A stretch of 64,000 bases of DNA, taken from the NCBI GenBank assembly GCA_946481095.1, contig CAMLML010000003.1, forward strand, positions 33,380-97,379. Reading direction: 5' to 3'. A program made the position numbers and the translations under genes. Of the stretch, positions 18,293 to 27,044 are shown piece after piece. Position 1 is the first letter of the stretch. Every line of letters begins with the position of its first letter. This stretch comes from an uncultured Cellvibrio sp. Lineage in GTDB: Bacteria; Pseudomonadota; Gammaproteobacteria; Pseudomonadales; Cellvibrionaceae. The notes beneath the pieces are model-generated. The model was not told the DNA's origin and searched no databases. It worked only from the letters and a program-made list of their open reading frames with translations.

Positions 18293-19225
18293 ATGACTCG
18301 AATAATTCCCCTGTTCCTTGTTCTGTGTGCTGCAGGTATCCATGCTGCCAATCCTTTGTTCAATGATGTCTACACGGCTGATCCGGCTGCTTTGGTAGTT
18401 AAAGATAAGGTGTATTTGTATACCGGTCATGATCTTGCAGAAGACGACAGCAAATTCTATAAGATGCATGACTGGTTAGTGTTTTCTTCCAATGACATGG
18501 TCAATTGGGAAAGGCATGGTTCCCGTTTGTCGGTAAAAGATTTCAGTTGGGCCAAGGGGGATGCCTGGGCGAGTCAGGTGATTGAGCGGGATGGAAAATA
18601 TTACTGGTATGTCACTGTCCGTCACGCCAGTATCGACGGATTTGCCATAGGTGTTGCTGTAGCTGATACACCTTTGGGCCCGTTCAAGGATGCTTTGGGT
18701 AAAGCGCTCATCAGCAATGATATGACCACGGATACTGCCATTGATTGGGATGATCTTGATCCTTCGGTGATTATCGACGGTGAGCAAGCGTATCTATTTT
18801 GGGGTAACACCAAGCCACGTTATGCCAAATTGAAAAAGAACATGTTGGAGCTGGATGGCCCTATAGTGCCCATTGATCTTCCCAATTTCACTGAGGCCTT
18901 GTGGATTCACAAGAAAGGTGACTGGTACTACTTGTCCTACGCATCCGGATTTCCGGAAAAAATTTCCTATGCCATGAGCAAAAAAGTAACTGGCCCTTGG
19001 GAATACAAGGGAATTCTTAATGAACTGGCAGGCAACTCCAACACCAACCATCAGTCAATCATCGACTTCAAGGGAAAGAGTTATTTCATTTACCACAATG
19101 GCGGCATACAACCGAATGGTGGAAGTTTTCGCCGTTCGGTATGTATTGATTATCTGGTCTACAACCCTGACGGCACTATCAAGCGGGTTGTGATGACATC
19201 AGAGGGTGTCTCTGCTGCAAAATGA
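18293..19225 (+). CDS. Secreted GH43 arabinan-acting hydrolase (alpha-L-arabinofuranosidase type)
   Basis: 310-residue inverting glycoside hydrolase with a signal peptide ending near AGIHA, so periplasmic or exported. The five-bladed GH43 propeller residues are visible: catalytic base Asp30 (YTADPA), pKa-modulating Asp156 (DLDPSVI) and acid Glu201 (FTEALW). The YKMHDWLVFSSNDMVNWERHG block is typical of arabinofuranosidase-like GH43 members, which remove arabinofuranosyl branches from arabinan. Comparison with C. japonicus Abf43A would be informative, but I cannot assign exact linkage specificity. It is preceded by a predicted operator and is the first gene of the rightward arabinan block, divergent from the GntR regulator. 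Confidence 0.88.
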   Translation: MTRIIPLFLVLCAAGIHAANPLFNDVYTADPAALVVKDKVYLYTGHDLAEDDSKFYKMHDWLVFSSNDMVNWERHGSRLSVKDFSWAKGDAWASQVIERDGKYYWYVTVRHASIDGFAIGVAVADTPLGPFKDALGKALISNDMTTDTAIDWDDLDPSVIIDGEQAYLFWGNTKPRYAKLKKNMLELDGPIVPIDLPNFTEALWIHKKGDWYYLSYASGFPEKISYAMSKKVTGPWEYKGILNELAGNSNTNHQSIIDFKGKSYFIYHNGGIQPNGGSFRRSVCIDYLVYNPDGTIKRVVMTSEGVSAAK

Positions 19226-19247
19226 TCTTAATGCGGTTATCTGACAA

Positions 19248-19284
19248 TTGACTGCAAGTTTAGAATAATATTATCATACAAAAT
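19248..19284 (+). promoter_or_regulatory. Promoter and putative GntR operator before araB
   Basis: TTGACT (19248-19253), 18-bp spacer and TATCAT (19272-19277) form a plausible sigma-70 promoter. The motif ATATTATCATACAAAAT (19268-19284) overlaps the -10, with two mismatches from the copy at 28823-28839. Position and sequence match the other putative operators of the locus. Confidence 0.6.
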
Positions 19285-19318
19285 AAAAATACTGTCTTAT
19301 TGGGTTCGGTGATTGCTA

Positions 19319-20989
19319 ATGACTTCTTATACTTTGGGCCTTGATTACGGTACTGATTCGGTTCGTGCATTGTTGGTTGATACCATCACCGGATCTGAAG
19401 TGGCCAGCCATGTTGTGTATTACCCTCGTTGGAAAAAAGGCTTGTATTGCGTTGCTGCCAGGGATCAGTTCCGCCAGCATCCACTGGATTATCTCGAAAG
19501 TCTTGAGATGGTTGTCAACGGCCTGTGGGATAAAGTACCTCAAGGCACGGCGCAACAGGTAATCGGAATTGGTTTCGATACTACCGGATCTACACCCATA
19601 GCCGTTGATGAACAGGGAATAGCGCTGGCACTCAAACCGGAATTTGCAGAAAACCCGAATGCCATGTTTGTTCTCTGGAAGGATCACACTGCGGTAAAAG
19701 AGGCTCGGGAAATTACTGAAGCTGCCAATAAATCCAGTGAAAATTATTTGAAATACGAGGGGGGTATTTATTCTTCTGAATGGTTCTGGGCCAAATGCCT
19801 GCACCTGCTTCGTGAAGACCCCGTTGTTGCTAACTCGGCTTATCTGTGGGTAGAACATTGTGATTGGATGTCTGCCGTGTTGACGGGTACAACTCATCCT
19901 TCAAAGTTTCGTATGGGGCGCTGTGCCACAGGTCATAAACTTATGTGGCACGAGAGCTGGGGTGGTTATCCCCCGAATGATTTTTTTGTGGGTATAGACC
20001 CCTTGTTAAACGGATTGCGCGACAAATTACCTGTTGAAACTTTTACGTCTGACAAAGTGTGCGGACTACTGACTGAAGCCTGGGCAGCGAAATTGGGTTT
20101 ACAGTCTGGAACACCTGTTTGTTTCAGTGCGTTTGACTGTCACATGGGAGCAGTTGCTGCAAATGTAAAACCCGGTGTGCTGACCAAAATTATGGGCACT
20201 TCCACCTGTGATATTACGGTTGCCGAATATCAGGATATCGGTGAGAAATGTATCGCGGGTATTTGTGGTCAGGTCGATGGTTCGGTATTGCCAGGATTGG
20301 TTGGGTTGGAAGCCGGGCAATCAGCATTTGGCGATCTCTATGCCTGGTTCCGCAATTTGATTAATTGGCCGCTTGCTAATTTGTTGCAGGATTCGGATTT
20401 GTTGGATCAATTAACCAAAATAAAATTGATTCAGGAAATTGAAGATAAAACTTTGGCTGCATTAGGTGCAGAAGCTGCACAACTGGAAATTGGCGAAGCT
20501 GGAATTACAGCACTGGATTGGGTGAATGGGCGACGTACTCCCGACGCAGATCAAACAGTTTCCATGGCAATTGCCGGGCTGAAAATGGGCAGTCAGGCTC
20601 CACAAATTTTTCGTGGATTGGTTGAGGCCAGTGCTTATGGTGCACGCGCTATTATTGAGCGATTTAAATCAGAAGGTGTTGCGATTAATTCTGTAGTTGC
20701 GATTGGTGGCATATCCAAAAAATCGGATTTTGTTATGCAAACCTGTGCTGATGTTTGGAATTGCCCGATAGATGTTTTGGAAAGCGAACAAAGTTGTGCA
20801 TTGGGGGCGGCTATTTTTGCTGCGGTTGCAGGAGGGGCTTATCCGGATGTCGAATCCGCACAAAAAGTCATGGCTTCGCGCCTTTGTAAAACTTATCAGC
20901 CCAATCCGGCCTCGGCTGCGGCCTATGAACATTTGTATCAAAAATATTTAACGCTCGGTAATTTTATTAACGCTGGTAAATTGAAATGA
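19319..20989 (+). CDS. araB: Ribulokinase
   Basis: FGGY-family sugar kinase of about 556 residues that phosphorylates L-ribulose to L-ribulose 5-phosphate in L-arabinose catabolism. Visible motifs include the N-terminal phosphate-1 loop GLDYGTDSVRALLVD, VIGIGFDTTGSTP, the KDHTA stretch, the ICGQVDGSVLPGLVGLEAGQSAFGD region and the C-terminal ATP-binding VAIGGISKKSDFVMQ. Length matches E. coli AraB (about 566). Start: the frame can open at TTG 19313, but the ATG at 19319 is used. It is preceded by a predicted promoter/operator, and its stop overlaps araD by 4 bp. The gene order araB-araD-araA differs from E. coli araBAD. Confidence 0.96.
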   Translation: MTSYTLGLDYGTDSVRALLVDTITGSEVASHVVYYPRWKKGLYCVAARDQFRQHPLDYLESLEMVVNGLWDKVPQGTAQQVIGIGFDTTGSTPIAVDEQGIALALKPEFAENPNAMFVLWKDHTAVKEAREITEAANKSSENYLKYEGGIYSSEWFWAKCLHLLREDPVVANSAYLWVEHCDWMSAVLTGTTHPSKFRMGRCATGHKLMWHESWGGYPPNDFFVGIDPLLNGLRDKLPVETFTSDKVCGLLTEAWAAKLGLQSGTPVCFSAFDCHMGAVAANVKPGVLTKIMGTSTCDITVAEYQDIGEKCIAGICGQVDGSVLPGLVGLEAGQSAFGDLYAWFRNLINWPLANLLQDSDLLDQLTKIKLIQEIEDKTLAALGAEAAQLEIGEAGITALDWVNGRRTPDADQTVSMAIAGLKMGSQAPQIFRGLVEASAYGARAIIERFKSEGVAINSVVAIGGISKKSDFVMQTCADVWNCPIDVLESEQSCALGAAIFAAVAGGAYPDVESAQKVMASRLCKTYQPNPASAAAYEHLYQKYLTLGNFINAGKLK

Positions 20990-21678
20990 GTTTTATTGAG
21001 TTAAAACGGGAAGTGTACGAAGCCAACATGGAATTACATCGACGCAACCTTGTGGTTTACACCTGGGGTAATGTATCGCAGATTGATCGGGCAAAAGCTG
21101 TCATCGCAATTAAACCCAGTGGTGTTGCTTACGAAAAAATGACGCCGGATGATATTGTGATAGTAGACCTTGATAACAATATCGTTGAAGGAAAAATGCG
21201 TCCTTCTTCAGACACCAAAACCCATACACATTTGTATCGACATTTCGATTCCATTGGTGGTGTCACACACACACATTCAACCTATGCAACTGCCTGGGCG
21301 CATACACAACAAGCCATACCCTGTTATGGCACAACCCATGCTGATTATGCCTACGGTGAAATTCCTTGCACTGGGGTCATGACTGACCAACAAATCGAAC
21401 GCGATTACGAAGAAGAAACCGGTATGCAAATTACCGATTGTTTTGCATCGCGCAATCCCCAGGAAGTGCCCATGGTAATTGTTGCAGGACACGCGCCATT
21501 TACCTGGGGGAAAAATGCCGCAGAATCGGTATATCACGCGGTTATTCTGGAAGAAATTGCGCGCATGGCCTACCTCACAAAAACCTTGCAACCAACAACA
21601 CCGGCTTTGAAGCAAACATTGGTAGACAAACATTATTTGCGCAAGCATGGGAAAAATGCTTACTACGGGCAGAAATAA
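20986..21678 (+). CDS. araD: L-ribulose-5-phosphate 4-epimerase
   Basis: 230-residue class II aldolase/epimerase family enzyme that converts L-ribulose 5-phosphate to D-xylulose 5-phosphate. Motifs seen are the N-terminal GNVSQIDR and IKPSGVAYEKM substrate loop, SSDTKTHTHLYR, the zinc-binding GGVTHTHSTYATAWA histidines and the C-terminal VAGHAPFTWGKNAAESVYHAVILEEIA. Length is normal (E. coli AraD has 231). It is translationally coupled to araB by an ATGA overlap and lies 66 bp before araA. Together they finish the pathway into the pentose phosphate route. Confidence 0.97.
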   Translation: MSFIELKREVYEANMELHRRNLVVYTWGNVSQIDRAKAVIAIKPSGVAYEKMTPDDIVIVDLDNNIVEGKMRPSSDTKTHTHLYRHFDSIGGVTHTHSTYATAWAHTQQAIPCYGTTHADYAYGEIPCTGVMTDQQIERDYEEETGMQITDCFASRNPQEVPMVIVAGHAPFTWGKNAAESVYHAVILEEIARMAYLTKTLQPTTPALKQTLVDKHYLRKHGKNAYYGQK

Positions 21679-21744
21679 ATTAACACCGGGTTTCGTCGTG
21701 AGCGATACCCAACAGAAAATTGAAAAATTCCAGAGGAAAACAAA

Positions 21745-23247
21745 ATGAAAGTTTACGGCGATAAAGAAGTTTGGTTGGTAACCGGCTCACAACATTTATA
21801 TGGGCCAGGTGTGTTGAAGCAAGTTGCTGAAAACAGTCAGAAAATTGCGGCGGGTTTAACTGCATCAAACAAAATCTCGATAAAAATTATTGCACAGGAT
21901 ACGGTGAAATCACCTGCAGAAATCCTTGCTGTTTGTCAGGCTGCTAACAGCAACACAAATTGTGTAGGTCTTATCTTGTGGATGCATACATTTTCTCCGG
22001 CAAAAATGTGGATCAGCGGTTTAAGTGTGTTGAATAAACCTTATATGCATTTGCATACGCAATTTAATGCAGAATTACCTTTTGCTGAAATCAATATGCA
22101 TTTTATGAATCTGAATCAGAGTGCCCATGGTGATCGGGAATTTGGTCACGTGAGTACGCGTTTGCGTCAGGAGCGTAAAGTGGTTGTTGGTCACTGGGCG
22201 ACTGATTCTGTGCAAAATCAAATCGACAGTTGGTGTCGTGTTGCTGTTGGTTGGTATGAAAGCCAGAATCTGAAGGTCGCGCGCTTTGGCGATAACATGC
22301 GTCAAGTAGCAGTCACTGATGGTGATAAAGTTGCTGCACAAATTAAATTTGGTTATGAAGTTCACGCTTATGGTCTCGGTGATTTGCAAAAAGTCGTTGA
22401 TGCGATCACGGATGAACAGGTGGCTGCACAAATTGAAATTTATAAAGCTGACTACGATGTAAATCCAACTGTCTTGACCGATGAACATCAATTTCAAATG
22501 TTAAAAAATGAAGCCCGTCTGGAATTGGGTATGCACAAATTTTTAACCGATGGTGGCTTCGGCGCATTCACCAATTGTTTTGAAAATTTAACAGGTTTAA
22601 CCAATTTACCCGGCCTTGCAACACAAAGATTAATGCAGCAGGGTTTTGGTTATGGCGGTGAAGGTGATTGGAAAACGGCGGCTATGGTGCGCATTGCAAA
22701 AGTCATGTCAAAAGGTCGCCAGGGTGGTTCTTCATTTATGGAAGATTACACTTATCATTTTGGTGCGGTTGATCAGGTGTTGGGTGCGCACATGCTGGAA
22801 GTTTGTCCTTCGATTGCTGCTGCAAAACCAAAATTGGAAGTGCATTTACATACTATAGGTTGTCGCAATGATATTGCGCGTTTGATTTTCACCGGCAAAG
22901 CGGGGCCTGCACTTTGTATTTCATTGATTGATTTGGGCACACGCTTCCGCATGATTATTGCGGAAGTCGATACAGTTAATCCTCCGCAGGAATTACCCAA
23001 TTTACCCGTAGCAAAAGCACTTTGGATTCCTCGTCCCAATCTGGAAGTTTCAGCGGCAGCCTGGATTCAAGCAGGTGGTGCGCATCACAGTGCTTACACT
23101 CAAGGTATCACTGCAGATGAAGTTGTTGATTATGCTGAAATGGCGGGTATTGAAGCAGTGGTGATTGGAGCAGATACCCGCGTGCGTGATTTTAAAACTG
23201 AATTGCGCCACAACGCGGCCTACTATCATTTGAAAGATGGCGTGTAA
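21745..23247 (+). CDS. araA: L-arabinose isomerase
   Basis: 500-residue manganese-dependent cytoplasmic isomerase that converts L-arabinose to L-ribulose. It begins with the family block [13 protein letters not shown] and continues with [36 protein letters not shown], the central [43 protein letters not shown] (containing a catalytic Glu) and [13 protein letters not shown] (the second catalytic Glu). Length equals the E. coli enzyme (500). An AGAGGA ribosome-binding site lies 8 bp before the ATG. A strong terminator follows about 100 bp after the stop. It is the last gene of the araB-araD-araA run. Confidence 0.98.
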   Translation: MKVYGDKEVWLVTGSQHLYGPGVLKQVAENSQKIAAGLTASNKISIKIIAQDTVKSPAEILAVCQAANSNTNCVGLILWMHTFSPAKMWISGLSVLNKPYMHLHTQFNAELPFAEINMHFMNLNQSAHGDREFGHVSTRLRQERKVVVGHWATDSVQNQIDSWCRVAVGWYESQNLKVARFGDNMRQVAVTDGDKVAAQIKFGYEVHAYGLGDLQKVVDAITDEQVAAQIEIYKADYDVNPTVLTDEHQFQMLKNEARLELGMHKFLTDGGFGAFTNCFENLTGLTNLPGLATQRLMQQGFGYGGEGDWKTAAMVRIAKVMSKGRQGGSSFMEDYTYHFGAVDQVLGAHMLEVCPSIAAAKPKLEVHLHTIGCRNDIARLIFTGKAGPALCISLIDLGTRFRMIIAEVDTVNPPQELPNLPVAKALWIPRPNLEVSAAAWIQAGGAHHSAYTQGITADEVVDYAEMAGIEAVVIGADTRVRDFKTELRHNAAYYHLKDGV

Positions 23248-23345
23248 TTGAATAGAAATTTCTGAAAGATTAATAAGTAGTTTGAAAGTTTAATAAGCAG
23301 AGAAAAACAGACTTGCATTGCACATGTGAAGTCCGTGTGAGAGAG

Positions 23346-23376
23346 AAAAAAGGCGGCATAGTTATGCCGCCTTTTT
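23346..23376 (+). terminator. Rho-independent terminator between araA and the GPH symporter
   Basis: Ten-bp perfect GC-rich stem (23351-23360 with 23363-23372) flanked by A5 on the left and a T run on the right (23372-23376). It ends only 31 bp before the symporter ATG, leaving almost no room for a separate promoter after it. Confidence 0.85.
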
Positions 23377-23407
23377 ACAACCCATAACAAGCAACTAGAG
23401 AATAATA

Positions 23408-24748
23408 ATGCAAATGCAAAAATTATCCGTTTTGGAGAAAACCGGGTTTGGTGCGGGTGATATGGCAGTGAATATTATGATCGCTGCTATGTTTTATTTT
23501 ATGCAATATTTTTATACCGATATCTTCGGGCTTAAACCTGTTCATGTAGGGACATTATTTTTAGCCGCTCGTTTTATTGATGCATTGACTGACCCCTTGA
23601 TGGGATTGATTACCGATAAATATAAATCGCGTCATGGCCGGTTTCGCCCCTATTTTTTATATCTCGCCATTCCTTATGGGGTTTCAGTTTTTTTATTGTT
23701 TACCACGCCTGATTTTAGTTACAACATGAAATTGGTATGGGCTTACGCTACTTATTTATTGGCAACCCTGATGTTTACCGGTGTGGCTATTCCCTATATT
23801 TCGTATATTGGTGTGTTGACGTCCGACCCGCAGGAACGTTTATCAGCAAATGGATACAGAATGTTTTTTGCAAAAATTGCCAATGTCATCATAGTGGCGT
23901 CAGTTCCGGATTTGGCAAAACTCTGGGGCGATGGTGATATGGCAAAAGGCTATCAACTGGCTATGGGATTTATGTCGCTGGTTGGTGTTGGTCTGTTGTT
24001 GTTTTGTTTTTTCACCACTCGCGAAAGAGTGGAGCATGTTGTCGATAAAGAACCTGTTAGTGAACAATTAAAACTGTTATTGAAAAATGATCAGTGGTTG
24101 GTCTTGTGCGCGGTATGCATTTTGGGAACGCTGGGTTATAGCTTGCGTGGCAGTGTGGCTTTTTATTACAGCATTTATTTTTTGGGCGGCGATGAATCCA
24201 TGGCCGCTAAATTTACCAGTGCGGGTATTGCAGCTTCTATTTTGTCGATGGTGGTATCAACCTGGGTAACGAAACGTTTTTGTAAAGTGCAATTATTTCG
24301 CTGGTCGCAAATTGTCGTTGGAATATTGAGTGTTTTGATGTTCTTTGTTGTTGACCCGGGTGATTGGGCCTTGGCTATTTTACTTTATGTTTTATTGTCG
24401 TTTGTGGTCGATTTGCATGCGCCGGTATTTTGGTCTGCCATAGCGGAAGCTGTTGATTATGGTCACGTCAAAAATTCCAAACGGGTTTCCGGTTTGGCTT
24501 TCGGTGGTATTTCATTTTGTCAAAAAGCCGGTGCAGGTTTGGCGGGATTTATCACCGGTTTACTGCTGACTTACTTTGGTTATGAGGCCGGTAAAGAACA
24601 ATCTGCTTTTGCTTTGACGGGCATTGCATTGATGTTAACCATAATTCCCGGAGCCTTTCATGCATTAATGGGTTTGGTGATGTTTAAGTATCGAATTACC
24701 GATAAATTTTATAGAACCATGATTGACGAAAAAAGAGTTGATCATTAA
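23408..24748 (+). CDS. GPH-family sugar:cation symporter (probable arabinose or arabino-oligosaccharide importer)
   Basis: 446-residue inner-membrane transporter of the glycoside-pentoside-hexuronide:cation symporter family (MelB/XynB-like, MFS fold) with about 12 transmembrane segments. The N-terminal region GFGAGDMAVNIMIAAMFYFMQYFYTD and the following ARFIDALTDPLMGLITDKYKSRHGRFRPY are diagnostic: the DP..G..SD-like cation loop and the RHGRFRP loop between helices 2 and 3. The substrate is inferred from context, between araA and a cytoplasmic-type GH43, as L-arabinose or short alpha-arabino-oligosaccharides. A transcription terminator lies just before it, so expression probably depends on read-through from araA. 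Confidence 0.9.
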   Translation: MQMQKLSVLEKTGFGAGDMAVNIMIAAMFYFMQYFYTDIFGLKPVHVGTLFLAARFIDALTDPLMGLITDKYKSRHGRFRPYFLYLAIPYGVSVFLLFTTPDFSYNMKLVWAYATYLLATLMFTGVAIPYISYIGVLTSDPQERLSANGYRMFFAKIANVIIVASVPDLAKLWGDGDMAKGYQLAMGFMSLVGVGLLLFCFFTTRERVEHVVDKEPVSEQLKLLLKNDQWLVLCAVCILGTLGYSLRGSVAFYYSIYFLGGDESMAAKFTSAGIAASILSMVVSTWVTKRFCKVQLFRWSQIVVGILSVLMFFVVDPGDWALAILLYVLLSFVVDLHAPVFWSAIAEAVDYGHVKNSKRVSGLAFGGISFCQKAGAGLAGFITGLLLTYFGYEAGKEQSAFALTGIALMLTIIPGAFHALMGLVMFKYRITDKFYRTMIDEKRVDH

Positions 24749-24793
24749 TACCTGCTCGCATACATCAATAGAAGTTAAAAAATTGGAGTGACA

Positions 24794-25765
24794 ATGAGTG
24801 AAATTGTGAAAGTGTTAATTCCGCAACGCGCAGATCCTTATATTTATAAACACACTGACGGTTATTATTATTTCACGGCATCGGTTCCGCAGTATGATCG
24901 TATTGAACTTCGTCGTGCAAAAACCATTGCGGAACTTGCAACCGCTAAAACGGTCGATGTCTGGCATAAACCCGATACCGGTGCTTACAGTGAGTTGATA
25001 TGGGCCCCTGAATTGCACTACAACAAAAATCCGCAAACCGGTGATTATGCCTGGTATGTTTATTTTGCTGCTGCACCTTCACGTGAAATTAAAGACAAAT
25101 TATTTCAACATCGTATGTATGCAATTTGTAACGCCAATGCTAATCCTTTGGAAGGCGAGTGGGAATTTAAAGGGCAAGTTGACACTGGAATTGATACATT
25201 CTGTCTTGATGCAACCACTTTTACCCATAACGGCGTGTTGTATTATTTGTGGGCACAAAAAGATAAAACAATTGAAGGAAATTCCAATCTTTATATTGCC
25301 CCTATGAAAACACCATGGGAAATTGCGGCAAAACCTGTGATGTTAAGCAAGCCGGAATATGATTGGGAAACGATTATTTTTTGGGTTAACGAAGGCCCTT
25401 CTGTTATTAAACGAAATGGAAAAATTTTCATCAGTTATTCTGCAAGTGCTACTGATGAAAATTATGCAATGGGTTTATTGTGGGCGGATGAAAATGCCGA
25501 TTTGCTTGATCCCGCTTCCTGGACAAAATCCAAAGAGCCAGTGCTGAAAACCTGTTATGAACATAAAATTTATGGGCCCGGACATAACAGTTTTACTTAT
25601 GCAGAAGATGGTGAAACGGTGATGCTGGTGTATCACGCCAGAACCTATACGGAAATAATTGGTGACCCATTATGGAATCCGGACAGGCATACTTTTGTTA
25701 AACCATTGCGCTGGGATTCAAACGGGATGCCTGAATTCGGACGACCTTCAGTTATTGAAGACTGA
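24794..25765 (+). CDS. Cytoplasmic GH43 exo-alpha-L-arabinofuranosidase/arabinanase-type hydrolase
   Basis: 323-residue GH43 enzyme with no signal peptide, so probably intracellular. Catalytic residues are visible: base Asp14 (QRADPYIY), pKa-modulating Asp139 (FCLDATTF) and acid Glu200 (WVNEGPSVI), with a conserved GPGHNSFTY near the C-terminus. The sequence resembles exo-acting alpha-1,5-L-arabinofuranosidase members. Start: a GTG at 24788 is in frame but lies within the GGAG ribosome-binding site of the ATG at 24794, which is chosen. It follows the GPH symporter by 45 bp, so the pair looks like import followed by intracellular hydrolysis of arabino-oligosaccharides (inference). Confidence 0.9.
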   Translation: MSEIVKVLIPQRADPYIYKHTDGYYYFTASVPQYDRIELRRAKTIAELATAKTVDVWHKPDTGAYSELIWAPELHYNKNPQTGDYAWYVYFAAAPSREIKDKLFQHRMYAICNANANPLEGEWEFKGQVDTGIDTFCLDATTFTHNGVLYYLWAQKDKTIEGNSNLYIAPMKTPWEIAAKPVMLSKPEYDWETIIFWVNEGPSVIKRNGKIFISYSASATDENYAMGLLWADENADLLDPASWTKSKEPVLKTCYEHKIYGPGHNSFTYAEDGETVMLVYHARTYTEIIGDPLWNPDRHTFVKPLRWDSNGMPEFGRPSVIED

Positions 25766-25814
25766 ATGAAAATGGATAATGAGTAAAAACGATTACAAAA
25801 CACTGGAGAATAAA

Positions 25815-26966
25815 ATGAAACATATACGATTGGTTTGTTTGGTGTCGGTAATTTGCATGTCGTTTGTTGCAAATATTTTATGTGCAGAAACTGCAAAAAC
25901 TGCTTTATCCAAAGTCAGTGTAACGGAATCTTCTTTTGGAAAGTTGCCAAGCGGAGAAGAGGCTGTTCTATACACCTTAACTAACGCCAATGGCGTAGTT
26001 GTAAAAGTAACCAACTACGGTGGTGTTATTACGTCGATCATAGTGCCTGATAAAAAAGGTGTGATGGGCGATATTGTACTGGGGTTTGATAATGTTGATG
26101 GCTACATAAAAAATACTTCATTCTTTGGTGCGATTATCGGTCGTTATGGCAACCGGATTGGCAAAGGGCAATTCACACTGGATGGCAAAAAATATCAACT
26201 GACCTTGAATGATGGCGCCAATCACTTGCATGGAGGAACACTGGGGTTTGATAAAATTTTGTGGAAATCAAACTCATTCAAAACTGAATCTACTGTGGGT
26301 GTAACCCTCACACATTTCAGTCCTGATGGCGATCAGGGTTATCCCGGTAATCTGAAAGTGACAGCTGTGTATCAGCTGACCAATGACAATGAATTTATTA
26401 TGAAATATCACGCGACCACGGATAAATCGACACCCATCAATATGACCCAGCATCCTTATTTTAATTTGGCAGGCAGCGGCACTATTCTGGATCAGGAATT
26501 GATGATCAATGCCAGTAAATTCACGCCAATCGATTCAGGTTTGATTCCAACAGGTGAGTTGACTTCTGTAGCCGGTACACCATTTGATTTCACTAAAAGT
26601 CATGCTATTGGTGACATGATCAATCAAAAAAATGAACAATTAAAAAATGGTGGCGGTTACGATCACAACTGGGTATTGAATAAAAAATCGGATAATGAAT
26701 GGGGATTGGACGCACGTTTTTATGATCCAAAATCAGGTCGTGTATTGGAAGTATACTCAGATGAACCCGGTATCCAATTTTACAGCGGTAATTTTCTGGA
26801 TGGTAAAGTTAAAGGTAAGGGCGTTGATTTTGTTTATCGCGGCGGTATTTGCCTGGAACCTCAACACTATCCGGATTCACCTAATAAACCCAATTTCCCG
26901 AGCACTATTTTGAAAGCGGGTGAAGAATATAATTCTGCTTTGTCTTTCCGGTTTTTGGTGAATTGA
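25815..26966 (+). CDS. galM: Secreted aldose 1-epimerase (mutarotase)
   Basis: 383-residue GalM-family enzyme that interconverts alpha and beta anomers of aldoses. It has a signal peptide (cleaved near ILCAETA), so it acts in the periplasm, whereas classical GalM is cytoplasmic. Motifs: VTNYGGVITSIIVPDKKG, DNVDGYI, FFGAIIGRYGNRI with the substrate Arg, NHLHGGTLGFDK (His), NMTQHPYFNLAG (catalytic His), YDHNWVL and the C-terminal ICLEPQHYPDSPN (catalytic Glu). Start: the frame opens at 25779, but a GGAGA lies 5 bp before the ATG at 25815, which also begins the signal peptide. In this locus it probably epimerises released L-arabinose before uptake; exact substrate preference is unknown. Confidence 0.93.
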   Translation: MKHIRLVCLVSVICMSFVANILCAETAKTALSKVSVTESSFGKLPSGEEAVLYTLTNANGVVVKVTNYGGVITSIIVPDKKGVMGDIVLGFDNVDGYIKNTSFFGAIIGRYGNRIGKGQFTLDGKKYQLTLNDGANHLHGGTLGFDKILWKSNSFKTESTVGVTLTHFSPDGDQGYPGNLKVTAVYQLTNDNEFIMKYHATTDKSTPINMTQHPYFNLAGSGTILDQELMINASKFTPIDSGLIPTGELTSVAGTPFDFTKSHAIGDMINQKNEQLKNGGGYDHNWVLNKKSDNEWGLDARFYDPKSGRVLEVYSDEPGIQFYSGNFLDGKVKGKGVDFVYRGGICLEPQHYPDSPNKPNFPSTILKAGEEYNSALSFRFLVN

Positions 26967-26992
26967 TAAATAAAAAGCTCTGCTAGAGATAT

Positions 26993-27023
26993 AAAAAAAC
27001 CGATCCATTGGATCGGTTTTTTT
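26993..27023. terminator. Bidirectional terminator between galM and the FucP-type transporter
   Basis: A7-CCGATCC-loop-GGATCGG-T7: a 7-bp GC-containing stem with A7 and T7 arms that can also pair, and a three-base loop. It lies between two convergent genes and provides a U-tract in both directions. Confidence 0.88.
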
Positions 27024-27044
27024 ATATCTGGACACTTTTCAGAA

